Assembly: GCF_004634245.1 (NCBI RefSeq)
Contig: NZ_SJTF01000001.1
Location: forward strand, 1 to 64,000
DNA length: 64,000 bases
Origin: Flavobacterium foetidum
Lineage (GTDB): Bacteria > Bacteroidota > Bacteroidia > Flavobacteriales > Flavobacteriaceae
Direction: 5' to 3'
In this document: in pieces, positions 19,618-29,986 of the stretch
Numbering within the stretch: position 1 is the stretch's first letter
How the letters are laid out: each line of letters begins with the position of its first letter
Position numbers and translations under genes: made by a program
Notes under the pieces: generated by a model
The model's database searches: none
What the model saw: only the letters and a program-made list of their open reading frames with translations
Told to the model about the DNA's origin: nothing

Positions 19618-21491
19618 TCGTTAAACGGACGAACCTGTTTGATATATAAATCTCTTTTTTCGCTTACAATTTTAAACTCAATATCTACTGGTTGATTTTG
19701 ATTTTTTCGCCAGTAACGATGCATTTTTTCTTCAATTTTTTTGCTGACATTAAATAAGTTACTCATTTCTTTTCTGCTCAATAAAGGCTCGTTGTCGTTT
19801 AAATTGGAGTTAGAAGTATAATCAATTTCAAAATCCTGGTCGTCTTTTCTGTCCTCAAAATGATAGGCCACAAATTGCTCGCAGATTTCACCTTTTTCTG
19901 GTTTTACAACAGAGTTTTCTCCTTTTTGAATATTTACAGTTATTCCGGGGAAGTTTGCTCTAAAAATATTTTTGGTAATAACAACGCCATTAGCCAATTC
20001 ATCAGGAAAAGAGCGATGAACCAAAACGCCCATGGCAATATGTTGCTGATCGATGCCAAAAAGTTCTCTTTCGTTGTACGAAGCTTCATTCCACACACTA
20101 GCCCAAACTTGTTTGATTGCTTTTTCAAAAGTTTTAATAGAATCTCCTACAATCCCAGTCTTAGAATCGTATAATCCTGCACCGTTAAAATCGTTTAAAT
20201 CTTCGGCATTGGTCGAAGAACGAAACCTGAAGTTCTTGAATTTAGCATCTTTAAAAGCAAGATTTAATTTGGAAATCAATTCAGGATTGATAGGTTCTTT
20301 TTTAATGGCCTCTCTAATCTTTTTCAGTTGGCTATTGATCCAAGCTGTAGAATCTTTTTTTGGAAAAGCTAAAAGTTCGGCAATTAATGGAGAAATTGAT
20401 GTTTTCTGAATATGCTGTGTGTAAAAGAAAAACGGAATGGCATGTGCATTTTCTGGAACTTTAAACGGAATTTCTTTTGCGACCGCAATCAAGTATGCCA
20501 TATTCTGTGCTTTAGAACCAATGTAGTTTACGCCATTTTTAGGAATTTGAGATAAATTAATCAATTCCGTTACACTATTATCTATTAGTAGTTTTTTCTT
20601 CTTGCCAGCCGATTTTATGCTAATTTTTTTTGTTGTTTCTTTGATGTAGAAAGTATCAACTGCAATTTTTAATTCTACTTTTTTAGAAAGAAGCTGTTTG
20701 ATGTTTTTATCTTTTTCGACATCGGTATAAGCCATAATCGGAATTTTTCTATTCTTGCCAAGAAGCACCAAATGGCTTAAGGGAGTCTGCAGTTCATTTA
20801 CGATAATTCCTCTTACGTTGGGCAGAATATCTGGAGTTCCGTCCAAAACAACAATTTCATCAGGATTTGGTTTTGTTGTTTCTAAGTCTTTGATTTTGTA
20901 TTTCTTCAAAATTCCGACATTCGTTCCCGAAACGACTTCCTGATATTTCAATTCATCAAAAATATAATCAGATTTTACGCAGGGAATTTTAAATTTATCC
21001 TGTTGAAACCATTCCATCTTTTCGGGATTGTTCAGATAGAATTTAAGATCTTTCCCAATAAATGTTGATTGGATTACCAAATTATAAAAACGCTCAATGA
21101 GTTCAATCGGCATATGATCGGAAGCGGCGAGTTCAAAAATCCATTTATCTGTTCCCTTAATATGGTTCAAATTCCCGAGTAAAAAATCACGGTTTTTAGA
21201 GGTGTTGCTGTAGTTTTTGTTGTTAAAAGCTTCTAAATCATCGGGGTAATTTAGGTAATTAACTGCAAAATCAAAGTGAAGCGCAAAGAGTTTGCTGTTG
21301 AAATAGTACATTTTTCGGGTTCTCAAATCATAAACCAATTTTACAGATTCAATATTCGAAAATTTATCCGACAAAGGTTTTCCTCTAAAGGCTTTATAGG
21401 CTTGGTAACTGTCTAATGAGGCCGAAAAACGCTGCGCATTTAAAGCACTTAATGCAAACAAAAACAATAGTATCGAAATGTACTTTTTCAT
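19614..21491 (-). CDS. Secreted PEP synthase / pyruvate phosphate dikinase-like protein
   Basis: 625 residues from the ATG at 21491, which gives a proper signal peptide (MKKYISILLFLFALSALNAQ). A swivelling phosphohistidine-type domain (about 215-310) contains ELQTPLSHLVLLGKNRKIP, with the histidine in the place of the phosphorylated residue of PEP-utilising enzymes. After it comes an ATP-grasp domain of the PPDK N-terminal type: NYIGSKAQNMAYL, then FRFRSSTNAEDLNDFNGAG, NEASYNERELFGI and finally IKQVRPF. The usual order in PEP synthase is ATP-grasp first. The C-terminal PEP-binding barrel is absent. What an exported enzyme would phosphorylate is unknown. Confidence 0.8.
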   Translation of the reverse strand: MKKYISILLFLFALSALNAQRFSASLDSYQAYKAFRGKPLSDKFSNIESVKLVYDLRTRKMYYFNSKLFALHFDFAVNYLNYPDDLEAFNNKNYSNTSKNRDFLLGNLNHIKGTDKWIFELAASDHMPIELIERFYNLVIQSTFIGKDLKFYLNNPEKMEWFQQDKFKIPCVKSDYIFDELKYQEVVSGTNVGILKKYKIKDLETTKPNPDEIVVLDGTPDILPNVRGIIVNELQTPLSHLVLLGKNRKIPIMAYTDVEKDKNIKQLLSKKVELKIAVDTFYIKETTKKISIKSAGKKKKLLIDNSVTELINLSQIPKNGVNYIGSKAQNMAYLIAVAKEIPFKVPENAHAIPFFFYTQHIQKTSISPLIAELLAFPKKDSTAWINSQLKKIREAIKKEPINPELISKLNLAFKDAKFKNFRFRSSTNAEDLNDFNGAGLYDSKTGIVGDSIKTFEKAIKQVWASVWNEASYNERELFGIDQQHIAMGVLVHRSFPDELANGVVITKNIFRANFPGITVNIQKGENSVVKPEKGEICEQFVAYHFEDRKDDQDFEIDYTSNSNLNDNEPLLSRKEMSNLFNVSKKIEEKMHRYWRKNQNQPVDIEFKIVSEKRDLYIKQVRPFND

Positions 21492-21597
21492 ATCTGATTT
21501 GTGATGATTAAATGTACTCAAAAAAGAAATAAGTTTTATTTACTGAGGCATTACTTAAACTAATCAAAACAGTAATGTGATTTTCTATAATTTGGTT

Positions 21598-21605
21598 TAC
21601 CTTTG
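21598..21605 (+). promoter_or_regulatory. mnmA promoter -7 element
   Basis: TACCTTTG matches TAnnTTTG, 28 nt before the ATG at 21634. The longer reading frame starting at 21577 would begin upstream of this promoter, which supports the inner start. Confidence 0.5.
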
Positions 21606-21633
21606 CACCCTTGTAAAAATTAATAATTTCAAA

Positions 21634-22818
21634 ATGAAACGAGTAGTAGTTGGACTTTCTGGCGGAGTAGATTCTAGTGTTGCAGCTTATTTATTACAGC
21701 AGCAAGGTTACGAAGTGATAGGTCTTTTTATGAAAAACTGGCACGATGATTCGGTTACAATTTCTAATGAATGCCCATGGCTGGAAGACAGCAATGATGC
21801 TTTATTGGTAGCCGAAAAGCTTGGCATACCGTTTCAGACCGTTGATTTGAGCGAAGAATACAAAGAAAGAATCGTTGATTACATGTTCAACGAATATGAA
21901 AAAGGAAGAACTCCTAATCCTGATGTGCTTTGTAACCGCGAAATCAAATTTGATGTTTTTATGAAAATCGCATTGAGTCTGGGTGCAGATTACGTTGCAA
22001 CAGGACATTATTGCCAGAAAAGCGAAATTGAAGTTGACGGAAAAACCGTTTATCAGTTGCTTGCAGGAAATGACGTCAACAAAGATCAATCATATTTTTT
22101 ATGTCAATTGTCTCAGGAACAGCTTTCAAAAGCATTGTTTCCAATTGGCGCTTTGACCAAACCAGAAGTGCGTGAAATAGCGGCAGAAATGGAATTGGTA
22201 ACTGCCGAGAAGAAAGATTCGCAAGGATTATGTTTTATCGGTAAAGTACGTTTGCCTGAATTTCTGCAGCAAAAATTGCAGCCCAAAGACGGCCAGATTG
22301 TTCAGATTGATAAAAACGATCCGATTTTTGATAGAGAATCCGACGGACTTTCATTAGAAGAGGAATTAAAAGCAGCAGCTCAAAAACTGAATTACGCTCC
22401 AACAATGGGAAAAGTAGTCGGTAAACATCAGGGAGCACATTATTTTACTGTTGGACAGCGAAAAGGGTTAAATGTAGGAGGTACAACAGATCCATTATTT
22501 GTAATAGCAACAGATGTGGAGACCAATACCATTTATACCGGCTTGAGCAGCAATCATCCTGGATTGTTTAAAAAAGCTTTGTTTGTAGAAAAATCTGAGG
22601 TGCACTGGATTCGTGAAGATTTGACATTGAAACCAGGAGAAAGGATGGAAGTAATGGCCAGAATTCGTTACCGCCAGCCTTTGCAGAAAGCGGTTTTACA
22701 CCAGTTTGAAAACGGAATGTATGTTGAGTTTGAAGAACCTCAGTCGGCTATTACAGAAGGACAATTTGTTGCTTGGTATCTAAAAAATGAATTAGTTGGT
22801 TCGGGAGTAATTTCTTAG
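21634..22818 (+). CDS. mnmA: tRNA-specific 2-thiouridylase MnmA
   Basis: 394 residues. It thiolates the wobble uridine (U34) of tRNAs for Lys, Glu and Gln. It opens with the P-loop [17 protein letters not shown]. The two catalytic cysteines are in [11 protein letters not shown] and [11 protein letters not shown]. Central recognition and C-terminal beta-barrel domains follow. The start is set at [11 protein letters not shown], after the predicted promoter. Confidence 0.96.
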   Translation: MKRVVVGLSGGVDSSVAAYLLQQQGYEVIGLFMKNWHDDSVTISNECPWLEDSNDALLVAEKLGIPFQTVDLSEEYKERIVDYMFNEYEKGRTPNPDVLCNREIKFDVFMKIALSLGADYVATGHYCQKSEIEVDGKTVYQLLAGNDVNKDQSYFLCQLSQEQLSKALFPIGALTKPEVREIAAEMELVTAEKKDSQGLCFIGKVRLPEFLQQKLQPKDGQIVQIDKNDPIFDRESDGLSLEEELKAAAQKLNYAPTMGKVVGKHQGAHYFTVGQRKGLNVGGTTDPLFVIATDVETNTIYTGLSSNHPGLFKKALFVEKSEVHWIREDLTLKPGERMEVMARIRYRQPLQKAVLHQFENGMYVEFEEPQSAITEGQFVAWYLKNELVGSGVIS

Positions 22819-22862
22819 CTTTATACTTTATTTGGGACTAAATCCTTAAAAGGTATAAATTA

Positions 22863-24470
22863 ATGAGATGTAACCTTACTTTTCTTTTATTACTTCTTTC
22901 GTTTGCAGTATTTTCACAAGAAGATGCGTGGGTTTATTTTAACGGAAAGCCTAATGCGCAAGCTTTTTACGACAATCCGCTAAGCGAGCTTACGCAAAAA
23001 GCTTTAGATCGCAGAACGAATCAAAATATAGCCTTAGATTTTACGGATGCCCCTCTGGAAACTTCGTATGTAAATCAGATTGCTTCAAGCACAGGAATTA
23101 TCGTAAAAGCACAATCAAAATGGCTGAATGCACTTCATGTTCAAGGAACTCAGACCAATATTAATGCTTTAAAATCGTTAGCTTTTGTTTCTAGAATTGA
23201 GTTTGCCAATAAAACTTTAAATACTACGGGAAAGAGAGTTTTAGAAATGGCTACTAATCAGGCTCATGACAAGTTAAAAACAACGATTGATTATTCTTAT
23301 GGAAATTCTGCAAATCAGATTCAGATGCTGAATGGTCAAGTGCTGCATCAGCAGAATTATACTGGAGACGGCAAAATTATTGCGGTTTTAGATGCTGGCT
23401 TTCCAGGCGTAAATACAGCGCAGCCATTTGAAAACCTGAGAAATAATAACCGAATTTTAGGAGGTTATGATTATACCACGAGAAACGCAAATTTCTATGC
23501 AGGAGATGATCACGGAACCTTAGTTCTTTCTACAATGGGCGGTTACAAAGAAAACGCATTAGTAGGAACGGCTCCAAATGCGTCCTATTATCTTTTTATC
23601 ACAGAAATTGATGCTGAGGAGGTTCCGTTAGAAGAAACGCTTTGGGTTGAAGCCGCAGAAAAAGCAGATGCCTTAGGTGCTGATATTATTACTACCTCAT
23701 TAGGATATTTTCTGCAAAGAGATAATCCAAATTATGATCATGCCTATAGCGATATGAACGGAATCACGACTTTTATTTCTCGCGGTGCCGAAATCGCTTT
23801 TAGTAAAGGAATATTGGTTTTGGCCTCAGCAGGAAATGAAGGAACGCAAGTCGAAAAACACATAGGCTCGCCTGCAGATGCTGTTTCGGTGTTGGCAATC
23901 GGTGCTGTTAATGCGTCTAAAGTAAGAGCCAGTTCAAGTTCAATCGGACCTAGCTACGACGGCAGAATAAAACCAGATGTTATGGCGCAAGGCGTAGCAG
24001 CAGTCGTTTCTGATGAAAATGGAACTATTGGCAGAGCAAACGGAACTTCGTTTTCATGTCCGATTATGGCAGGAATGGCGGCTTGTTTATGGCAAGCTTA
24101 TCCAAATAAAACCAATAAAGAAATTAGACAGATGATTTTGTCTTCTTCTGACAAATACACTACGCCGAATAACAATTACGGATACGGAATCCCAAATTTC
24201 GGAACCGCATTGAACGTCGATTCTTTTATTGCAGAAACAGCATTTTCTGTGTATCCGAATCCGGTAAAAACCAATGTTTCTTTTTCTTTTCTAAATGAAA
24301 ATAGTACAGCAATGGTTGCTATTTATTCTGTTTTAGGACAGAAGATGCTTGAGAAACAGATTACTGCAATAGAACCAGACATCTCTTTGCAATCTCTTCA
24401 AAGCGGACTCTATTTTTATACTTTTGATTCCGACAATCTGCACAAAAGCGGCAAAATAATCAAACAATAA
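22863..24470 (+). CDS. Subtilisin-like (S8) peptidase with type IX secretion tail
   Basis: 535 residues. A signal peptide ends near AVFSQ. A propeptide-like region reaches about 150, then the S8 catalytic domain: Asp in IAVLDAGFPG, His in DDHGTLVLSTMGG, and Ser in NGTSFSCPIMAGMAA. The last 75 residues are a type A sorting domain (FSVYPNPVKTNVSFSF, then LYFYTF and GKIIKQ). The protein should therefore be exported by the type IX secretion system and attached to or released from the surface. It is followed by the nitronate monooxygenase gene with no room for a terminator. Confidence 0.93.
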   Translation: MRCNLTFLLLLLSFAVFSQEDAWVYFNGKPNAQAFYDNPLSELTQKALDRRTNQNIALDFTDAPLETSYVNQIASSTGIIVKAQSKWLNALHVQGTQTNINALKSLAFVSRIEFANKTLNTTGKRVLEMATNQAHDKLKTTIDYSYGNSANQIQMLNGQVLHQQNYTGDGKIIAVLDAGFPGVNTAQPFENLRNNNRILGGYDYTTRNANFYAGDDHGTLVLSTMGGYKENALVGTAPNASYYLFITEIDAEEVPLEETLWVEAAEKADALGADIITTSLGYFLQRDNPNYDHAYSDMNGITTFISRGAEIAFSKGILVLASAGNEGTQVEKHIGSPADAVSVLAIGAVNASKVRASSSSIGPSYDGRIKPDVMAQGVAAVVSDENGTIGRANGTSFSCPIMAGMAACLWQAYPNKTNKEIRQMILSSSDKYTTPNNNYGYGIPNFGTALNVDSFIAETAFSVYPNPVKTNVSFSFLNENSTAMVAIYSVLGQKMLEKQITAIEPDISLQSLQSGLYFYTFDSDNLHKSGKIIKQ

Positions 24471-24475
24471 TTTTG

Positions 24476-25420
24476 ATGAATAAAATCACACAGCTTTTCA
24501 ATATAAAATATCCAATTATTCAAGGAGGAATGATTTGGAACAGCGGTTATAAGCTCGCTTCTGCAGTAAGTAATGCGGGAGGATTGGGCTTAATAGGAGC
24601 CGGATCGATGTATCCTGAAGTTTTAAGAGAACATATTCAAAAATGCAAAAAAGCTACCAATAAACCTTTTGGTGTCAATATTCCGATGTTGTATCCTAAT
24701 ATTGAAGAAATCATGAACATCGTGGTAGAAGAGGGCGTTACAATAGTTTTTACTTCAGCAGGAAATCCAAAAACCTGGACTTCATTTTTAAAAGAAAAAG
24801 GAATAACGGTTGTGCATGTTGTCAGCAGCAGTATTTTTGCGCTTAAAGCGCAGCAAGCGGGTGTTGATGCGGTAGTAGCTGAAGGTTTTGAAGCAGGAGG
24901 ACACAACGGACGCGAAGAAACGACAACACTGACGCTGATTCCAATGGTTAAAGAAAAAATAAAAATACCGCTTATCGCCGCAGGAGGTATTGCCACAGGA
25001 AGAGGAATGCTAGCCGCAATGATTTTAGGAGCTGATGGAGTGCAGTTGGGAAGCCGTTTTGCTGCTTCTGTAGAATCATCGGCGCACAATAATTTTAAAG
25101 AGCTGATAGTTAATACTAAAGAAGGAGGCACGCAATTGACATTGAAAGAGTTAGCTCCCGTAAGATTGGTCAAAAATAAGTTTTTTGATGATGTGCAAGC
25201 TTTGTATGAAAAATGTCCTTCTAAGGAAGATCTTGTACAGCTTTTAGGCAGGGCTAGAGCCAAAAAAGGAATGTTTGAAGGTGACTTGGAGGAGGGAGAA
25301 TTAGAAATAGGCCAGATTTCAGGATTGATTCACGAAATTCTGCCCGTAGACAAAATTATTCAAGAAATGATGTCTGACTTTGAAACTGCTCAGAAAGAAA
25401 AGACTTCATTTGAATTTTAA
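24476..25420 (+). CDS. Nitronate monooxygenase / FabK-like flavoprotein
   Basis: 314 residues. A TIM-barrel FMN protein of the 2-nitropropane dioxygenase family: YPIIQGGMIWNSGYKLA, SNAGGLGLIGAGS, then the FMN phosphate-binding run IAAGGIATGRGMLAAM and LGADGVQLGSRFA. EGFEAGGHNG contains the conserved active-site histidine. Nitronate oxidation and FabK-type enoyl-ACP reduction cannot be separated from sequence alone. The ATG at 24476 is used; the TTG at 24473 is an extension. Confidence 0.88.
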   Translation: MNKITQLFNIKYPIIQGGMIWNSGYKLASAVSNAGGLGLIGAGSMYPEVLREHIQKCKKATNKPFGVNIPMLYPNIEEIMNIVVEEGVTIVFTSAGNPKTWTSFLKEKGITVVHVVSSSIFALKAQQAGVDAVVAEGFEAGGHNGREETTTLTLIPMVKEKIKIPLIAAGGIATGRGMLAAMILGADGVQLGSRFAASVESSAHNNFKELIVNTKEGGTQLTLKELAPVRLVKNKFFDDVQALYEKCPSKEDLVQLLGRARAKKGMFEGDLEEGELEIGQISGLIHEILPVDKIIQEMMSDFETAQKEKTSFEF

Positions 25421-25435
25421 TCGCTTTAACGAAAT

Positions 25436-25849
25436 ATGATTTATTTTATCCGCATACTATTTATATTGTTTTGTCTGAATTTCGGACATCAAAAAGCTCA
25501 TTCGCAATCCTATCGTTTTAAAGCTTCAGGTTTTAGCGTTTTAGAAAAAAATGAAAGAGGAAAGTGGGGTGAATGGTCTAACTTAGATCTCGTGAACCTT
25601 TCTGTTGTTTTAGATACAGACAAACATAGAATAGTGGTTTACTCTCAGGAACTACAGCTTTTTAATATTCTAGATTATATCGAAAGAGAAGAAAATGATA
25701 CAGATATCGTCTATTCTTTTATCTGTAAAGATAATGATGGAAGAGACTGTAAATTATCGATAATTACCCGAAAAAAACAGGATTATCGAAAACAGCTTTA
25801 TATTAATTACAGCGATCATATTATTGTGTATAATATTTTTATGGTTTAA
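25436..25849 (+). CDS. Small secreted protein, unknown
   Basis: 137 residues with a signal peptide (cleavage near KAHSQ). The mature part is predicted as a small beta-rich domain (KASGFSVLEKNERGKWGEWS, then VNLSVVLDTDKHRIVVYS). Two cysteines (FICKD, GRDCKL) could form a disulfide. I do not recognise a named family. It lies 15 bp after the nitronate monooxygenase gene. Confidence 0.65.
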   Translation: MIYFIRILFILFCLNFGHQKAHSQSYRFKASGFSVLEKNERGKWGEWSNLDLVNLSVVLDTDKHRIVVYSQELQLFNILDYIEREENDTDIVYSFICKDNDGRDCKLSIITRKKQDYRKQLYINYSDHIIVYNIFMV

Positions 25850-25860
25850 AAACTAAAGCA

Positions 25861-26090
25861 AATTCCAATAATAAAATTCCAATAATAAAATTCCAAATTC
25901 CAAAAACCAAATTCCAATAATAAAATTCCAAATTCCAAACTTTTTGGGTGCAGTCTAGCTTTTTGGAATTTGGAATTTTTTAGTTTAAATTTATCAGTCC
26001 CTATTTTCATAAAAAACAAATTCCAAACCTATCAAAGATTTGGAATTTGAATTTTATTATTGGAATTTTATTTTATTGATAGGAATTAAT
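25861..26090. repeat. 'aattccaa' foldback cluster
   Basis: At least six copies of aattccaa words on the left (25861-25940) face ttggaattt words on the right (25970-26070). Together they can fold into a long hairpin of about 210 bp between two convergent genes. It probably also ends transcription from both sides. Confidence 0.5.
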
Positions 26091-26096
26091 AAATTT

Positions 26097-28064
26097 TTAT
26101 TGTGTCACAATTACCACAATTTTATTAAAATCGGCAGCTGCATTAATTACTGCCTTATATTGGTCAAAACTCGATAATGGATAATTGATGATATTGTAAA
26201 ATTCTGTATTTTCAATTACCACTTCGTTTTTGTTCTGCTTGTAGTTGCTCGTAAAAGCTGCTTCGGTTTTACCGTTTAGGTCTGTTTTGAAGTCCATTAC
26301 AAACTTGTCTAAATTTTTGATTGTTGCACCTTCAGGAAGCAAAATTTTGATTTTTCTAGTGTAGTAATGCGGATAATCAATTTCGATCGGAAGCATACGT
26401 TTGTTTTCCTGATAAAATTCCATTTGACGACCGATAGTCTGGCCTACAGAAAATAAATAATTGTTTCCGGCTTTCTGAATCATTTCTTTTCCATCAAAAG
26501 TCAGATTCATTATATATGGTTTTTTGCCGATAAACTCAGTACCATCATTTTCTGTAGAAAGTGTCTTATACTCGTTTTGAAGCGTGTAATTTTCAGAGAT
26601 TGATTTCAGCATGGTTTTGTACTGTTCGGCCGAAACAAAATCTTTTAATGGCTGGAAATTCATTCCAGAATACCCTCCATAAGTCATTTTGCTGCTCACT
26701 AGCGGATTTTCGATATCTTTGGTAAAATCAACTGTGATATCCATATAATCGTGCGTGATTTCGGTTCCCGGAATCTCGATAAAATTGATTTCTCCGATAC
26801 CCATTGAAACTCCTGCAAAAACTTTTTCTTTGATGAAAAGGCCGTTATTATTACCTAAGAAATTAGGGAAAAGCGGTAAACGGTATTCGATTTCTGTGGG
26901 CGTAATATATTTTTTAATGGCTGGAAAATAAAACAAAAACTCACTTAAATTTTCGTGGCTTTCAAAATCTTTATCAAAAGGAATTTTATAGCGACTTGAG
27001 GTAAATACAAGATTGTGTTCTATTTTAAAATATTTGAAAACAGCAATATACAGTTTAACAATATCTGGGCTATTGGCTTGTTTAGACGAAATTACTTCGC
27101 TTAAAGAAGCTTTAGAATCAATGTATTGATCGTAAATAATTGTTTTTTTGATCTTGTTTTCGATGTTCCAAATCTGTTCCTGAACATCTTTAGATTGCGG
27201 AATACTGCCGCAGAAAGAAGCCAGAGCTTTTTCTTGTTTTTTGTCTAATATTGGATTAACCAGCTCGTATGTGTTAGTGGCGTATTCCTTAAAATTGTTT
27301 AGATTTTTGGCGCCAGTAATTAAATTGGCATCTAGTTTATATCGGAAAAGTTTTAGCTTAACATCCCAGTTTGAGTAAGCTTCGTCATCTTTTAGGGCAG
27401 GAATGTCTTTTTCTACAATAGACAACACTTTTTTATGCTCCAATGTTTTGTCGTCTAAAACCGGCTCGCTCAAACCATTATAAGATTTGGTTTTAAAAAT
27501 AAGATGCTCTGGAGCAATCAAGGCAAAATTGTACTCCACAATAGGATATTCGTCTTGCATTTTGATGGTATTTCCTTTTAAATTCGGAAGTTCTTCAAAA
27601 ACATATAATTTTTCGATTACAGCACCTTTTTCAAGACCATTTACAGCAAAAAAGTTGTATTTAACTCCTTTTTCCTGATCTACTTCTTCTTTGATATCTT
27701 TTTTGTCAAGCGTAATTACTTTTCCGTTTTTCAGGATAACGCGAGCTCTAGTAACTAAGATGTTCGCCTGATCTCCGAACGGAATATAAATTTTATTGTT
27801 TCGCTCAATTGCATCATCAGAATTGATGTATTTTTTTTCGTGAATTAAACGATACTGTCCAGAGGTGTTTTTATCTACAACCAATTCAATTTTTACGGTT
27901 CGATTTAAGATAACTTCTTTCTCGTTTTCGTAATTCTTCGGAACATCTACTTTGGTTTCAGAAGACCATTCATAATTTTTGAAACTGTAGTCCTGCGCAA
28001 AAGACACCGAAGTGCAGAGCAAGATGACAAAGGTTAAGAGCGTTTTGAATAATTGTTTTTTCAT
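26097..28064 (-). CDS. DUF3857-type secreted protein (no intact transglutaminase triad seen)
   Basis: 655 residues. A signal peptide ends near VSFAQ. The N-terminal half matches the DUF3857 pattern (NRTVKIELVVDKN, RARVILKNGKVITL, GLEKGAVIEKLYVFEEL). The middle follows the layout of a transglutaminase-like domain, but the KxGDCKD cysteine motif seen in its neighbour is missing, so it is probably inactive. The C-terminal third is beta-rich. It is last in a three-gene operon; its start overlaps the stop of the previous gene (TAATG). Confidence 0.75.
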   Translation of the reverse strand: MKKQLFKTLLTFVILLCTSVSFAQDYSFKNYEWSSETKVDVPKNYENEKEVILNRTVKIELVVDKNTSGQYRLIHEKKYINSDDAIERNNKIYIPFGDQANILVTRARVILKNGKVITLDKKDIKEEVDQEKGVKYNFFAVNGLEKGAVIEKLYVFEELPNLKGNTIKMQDEYPIVEYNFALIAPEHLIFKTKSYNGLSEPVLDDKTLEHKKVLSIVEKDIPALKDDEAYSNWDVKLKLFRYKLDANLITGAKNLNNFKEYATNTYELVNPILDKKQEKALASFCGSIPQSKDVQEQIWNIENKIKKTIIYDQYIDSKASLSEVISSKQANSPDIVKLYIAVFKYFKIEHNLVFTSSRYKIPFDKDFESHENLSEFLFYFPAIKKYITPTEIEYRLPLFPNFLGNNNGLFIKEKVFAGVSMGIGEINFIEIPGTEITHDYMDITVDFTKDIENPLVSSKMTYGGYSGMNFQPLKDFVSAEQYKTMLKSISENYTLQNEYKTLSTENDGTEFIGKKPYIMNLTFDGKEMIQKAGNNYLFSVGQTIGRQMEFYQENKRMLPIEIDYPHYYTRKIKILLPEGATIKNLDKFVMDFKTDLNGKTEAAFTSNYKQNKNEVVIENTEFYNIINYPLSSFDQYKAVINAAADFNKIVVIVTQ

Positions 28065-29986
28065 TATTTTTCTTGTAAGATTATAGTTTCGTTATAGTTG
28101 GTCTTTAATTTTTTGATTGTTTCATTCCAAGGCTCAAAATCAGGCTTGTTGAGCAATAATTTTTTCTGAGATAAATCTACGTTTAAAGACAAAATATTGT
28201 TTTTGAGCTCATACGAAAATTTGGCATTCATATAATCATTATTAAGCTCAAAATTCTTTGGAAGATATTTTATAGAATATTTCTCGGGAATCTTTAAATT
28301 ATATTGCGTCGAAAACTCAGTTAAATATTCATATTCAAATTGGGCAATTCTGTCTTTTTCCAAAGTAGCCTTTTCGAAAAATTTATCCAAAAACAAATTG
28401 ACATAAATTTCTTTGTCCACATTTACAATGTAGCTGTCGAGTTCAAAATTATAATCTACCACATACGGAAGTTCTTTATCGGTGATGTTGGCTTCTTTAA
28501 AATCAACAAGGTTAAATTTGTTATTCCCTTTCAAAACCAATGACTTAATCATTTCCTGACGCGCTTTGTTTGATGCGTCGCCAATCTGCATCAAGATGTG
28601 GCTGCGGTTGTAGCCCGTTCTTTCCATTTTTGCAGACCCTAATAGCTTGGTTCCCGAAATGCTTAGATTCACATTTTCTTTGACCTTGTTTTCAGAGGCA
28701 GGAACAATCGGCACTGGATAAATTTTGTATTGGTCGTTTTCGCTGAATAACACTTCTTTTCCTTGAATAAAAGCAGTTGGAATTCCGTAACGTGTTTCTT
28801 TATCTGTGCCATCGAGAAACACATAATCGTTGTCTTTTTTTAATATAGCAATCATATGATTGTCAACAGCAGGTGTCGCAAGATCCTTGTACGTATACGG
28901 AATACTGCGCGTGCCAATCCAGGCAAGGGTTACGTTTTTTATACCAGCATATTGCGACATACAGGTAATAATGCTTGCCATGTCTTTACAGTCTCCGAAT
29001 TTTCTATGAAAAACCAAACTAGCTTCGCGAGGTATAAATCCTTCATAACCATTCTCAAAAGCAATATATTTGATATTTTGTTTTACCCAGTAAAAAATGC
29101 TTTTTACCTTTTCTTCTTCTGTAGTTTTATCTTTTGTGAGTTCTAGGGCAAGTGCTTTTAACTCTGCATCTTCGGTTTTATTTAAATCTTTTACGAATTG
29201 CTTGTAATAATTAAAAAGTTCGGCAACATCTCCTAAAACCGGAACCGTTTTGTTATTGGCTTTATACTCCTTAATGTAAAAATCAATGTGAGGCACTTGG
29301 TACAAATATCCTGGAGCACCGGCTTCATATTTTATTGGCTTGCTTTCGGTCACGGCCCATCTGTAAACCCATTTTCCTTTTTTTTCTGTTTTAGAAAAAG
29401 CTATCGTATTGTTCGGATCGTTAAAAATCTTGTAATCGATCACTACATTTTTGTCTGTTTTTACTTCAAGGGCCGCATTTTGTATTGGCATATGACTGCC
29501 AAATATAAATTTATGAAGCAGGTGCGGATCTATAAATTGTGTCTGGTAATTGTACACTTTTACAGCTCCCGGCTCCATGCTCGGAAAAATTAGCTGACGT
29601 TCTTTTACGTCGTTGTAAAAGATAGAACTTTGCTGCGATTGTTTCTCTAGCGATTGTGTAACTTTTAGTTTTTTGTCTTTTCCGTTTTCATTCAGCAATG
29701 TGTATGCATCATAACTTTTAAGACGGATAAGGTCAGAGTAAGAAAACGATTCTTTATTGTTGATAATACCGTTTGGCGTCAGGATCATCGCTTCATAATG
29801 ATTATCCTGAATAACTTTTAAGGCATTATTCTCAATAGTGATATCGTACGATTCTGAATTATCAAGTATGATTTCATTATAATCAGGATATAAGTTTTTT
29901 ATATCCTGAAATGATTTTTGTGCCGAAACTGAAATTGAACTTAAAACAAAAAAAAGCAATAAAAGTGTTTGTTTACCTGATGACAT
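28064..29986 (-). CDS. DUF3857 and transglutaminase-like secreted protein
   Basis: About 640 residues. A signal peptide (SSGKQTLLLLFFVLSSISVSAQ without its Met; cleavage after VSAQ) favours the ATG at 29986; 29998 and 30007 are alternatives. The DUF3857 domain spans about 50-260. The transglutaminase-like core has a complete Cys-His-Asp set: RKFGDCKDMASI, DNHMIAIL and LDGTDKETRYG. Such domains in the bacterial envelope may cut or cross-link proteins or peptidoglycan; the substrate is unknown. It overlaps the upstream TPR/MORN gene and the downstream DUF3857 gene, so all three are one operon. Confidence 0.82.
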   Translation of the reverse strand: MSSGKQTLLLLFFVLSSISVSAQKSFQDIKNLYPDYNEIILDNSESYDITIENNALKVIQDNHYEAMILTPNGIINNKESFSYSDLIRLKSYDAYTLLNENGKDKKLKVTQSLEKQSQQSSIFYNDVKERQLIFPSMEPGAVKVYNYQTQFIDPHLLHKFIFGSHMPIQNAALEVKTDKNVVIDYKIFNDPNNTIAFSKTEKKGKWVYRWAVTESKPIKYEAGAPGYLYQVPHIDFYIKEYKANNKTVPVLGDVAELFNYYKQFVKDLNKTEDAELKALALELTKDKTTEEEKVKSIFYWVKQNIKYIAFENGYEGFIPREASLVFHRKFGDCKDMASIITCMSQYAGIKNVTLAWIGTRSIPYTYKDLATPAVDNHMIAILKKDNDYVFLDGTDKETRYGIPTAFIQGKEVLFSENDQYKIYPVPIVPASENKVKENVNLSISGTKLLGSAKMERTGYNRSHILMQIGDASNKARQEMIKSLVLKGNNKFNLVDFKEANITDKELPYVVDYNFELDSYIVNVDKEIYVNLFLDKFFEKATLEKDRIAQFEYEYLTEFSTQYNLKIPEKYSIKYLPKNFELNNDYMNAKFSYELKNNILSLNVDLSQKKLLLNKPDFEPWNETIKKLKTNYNETIILQEK

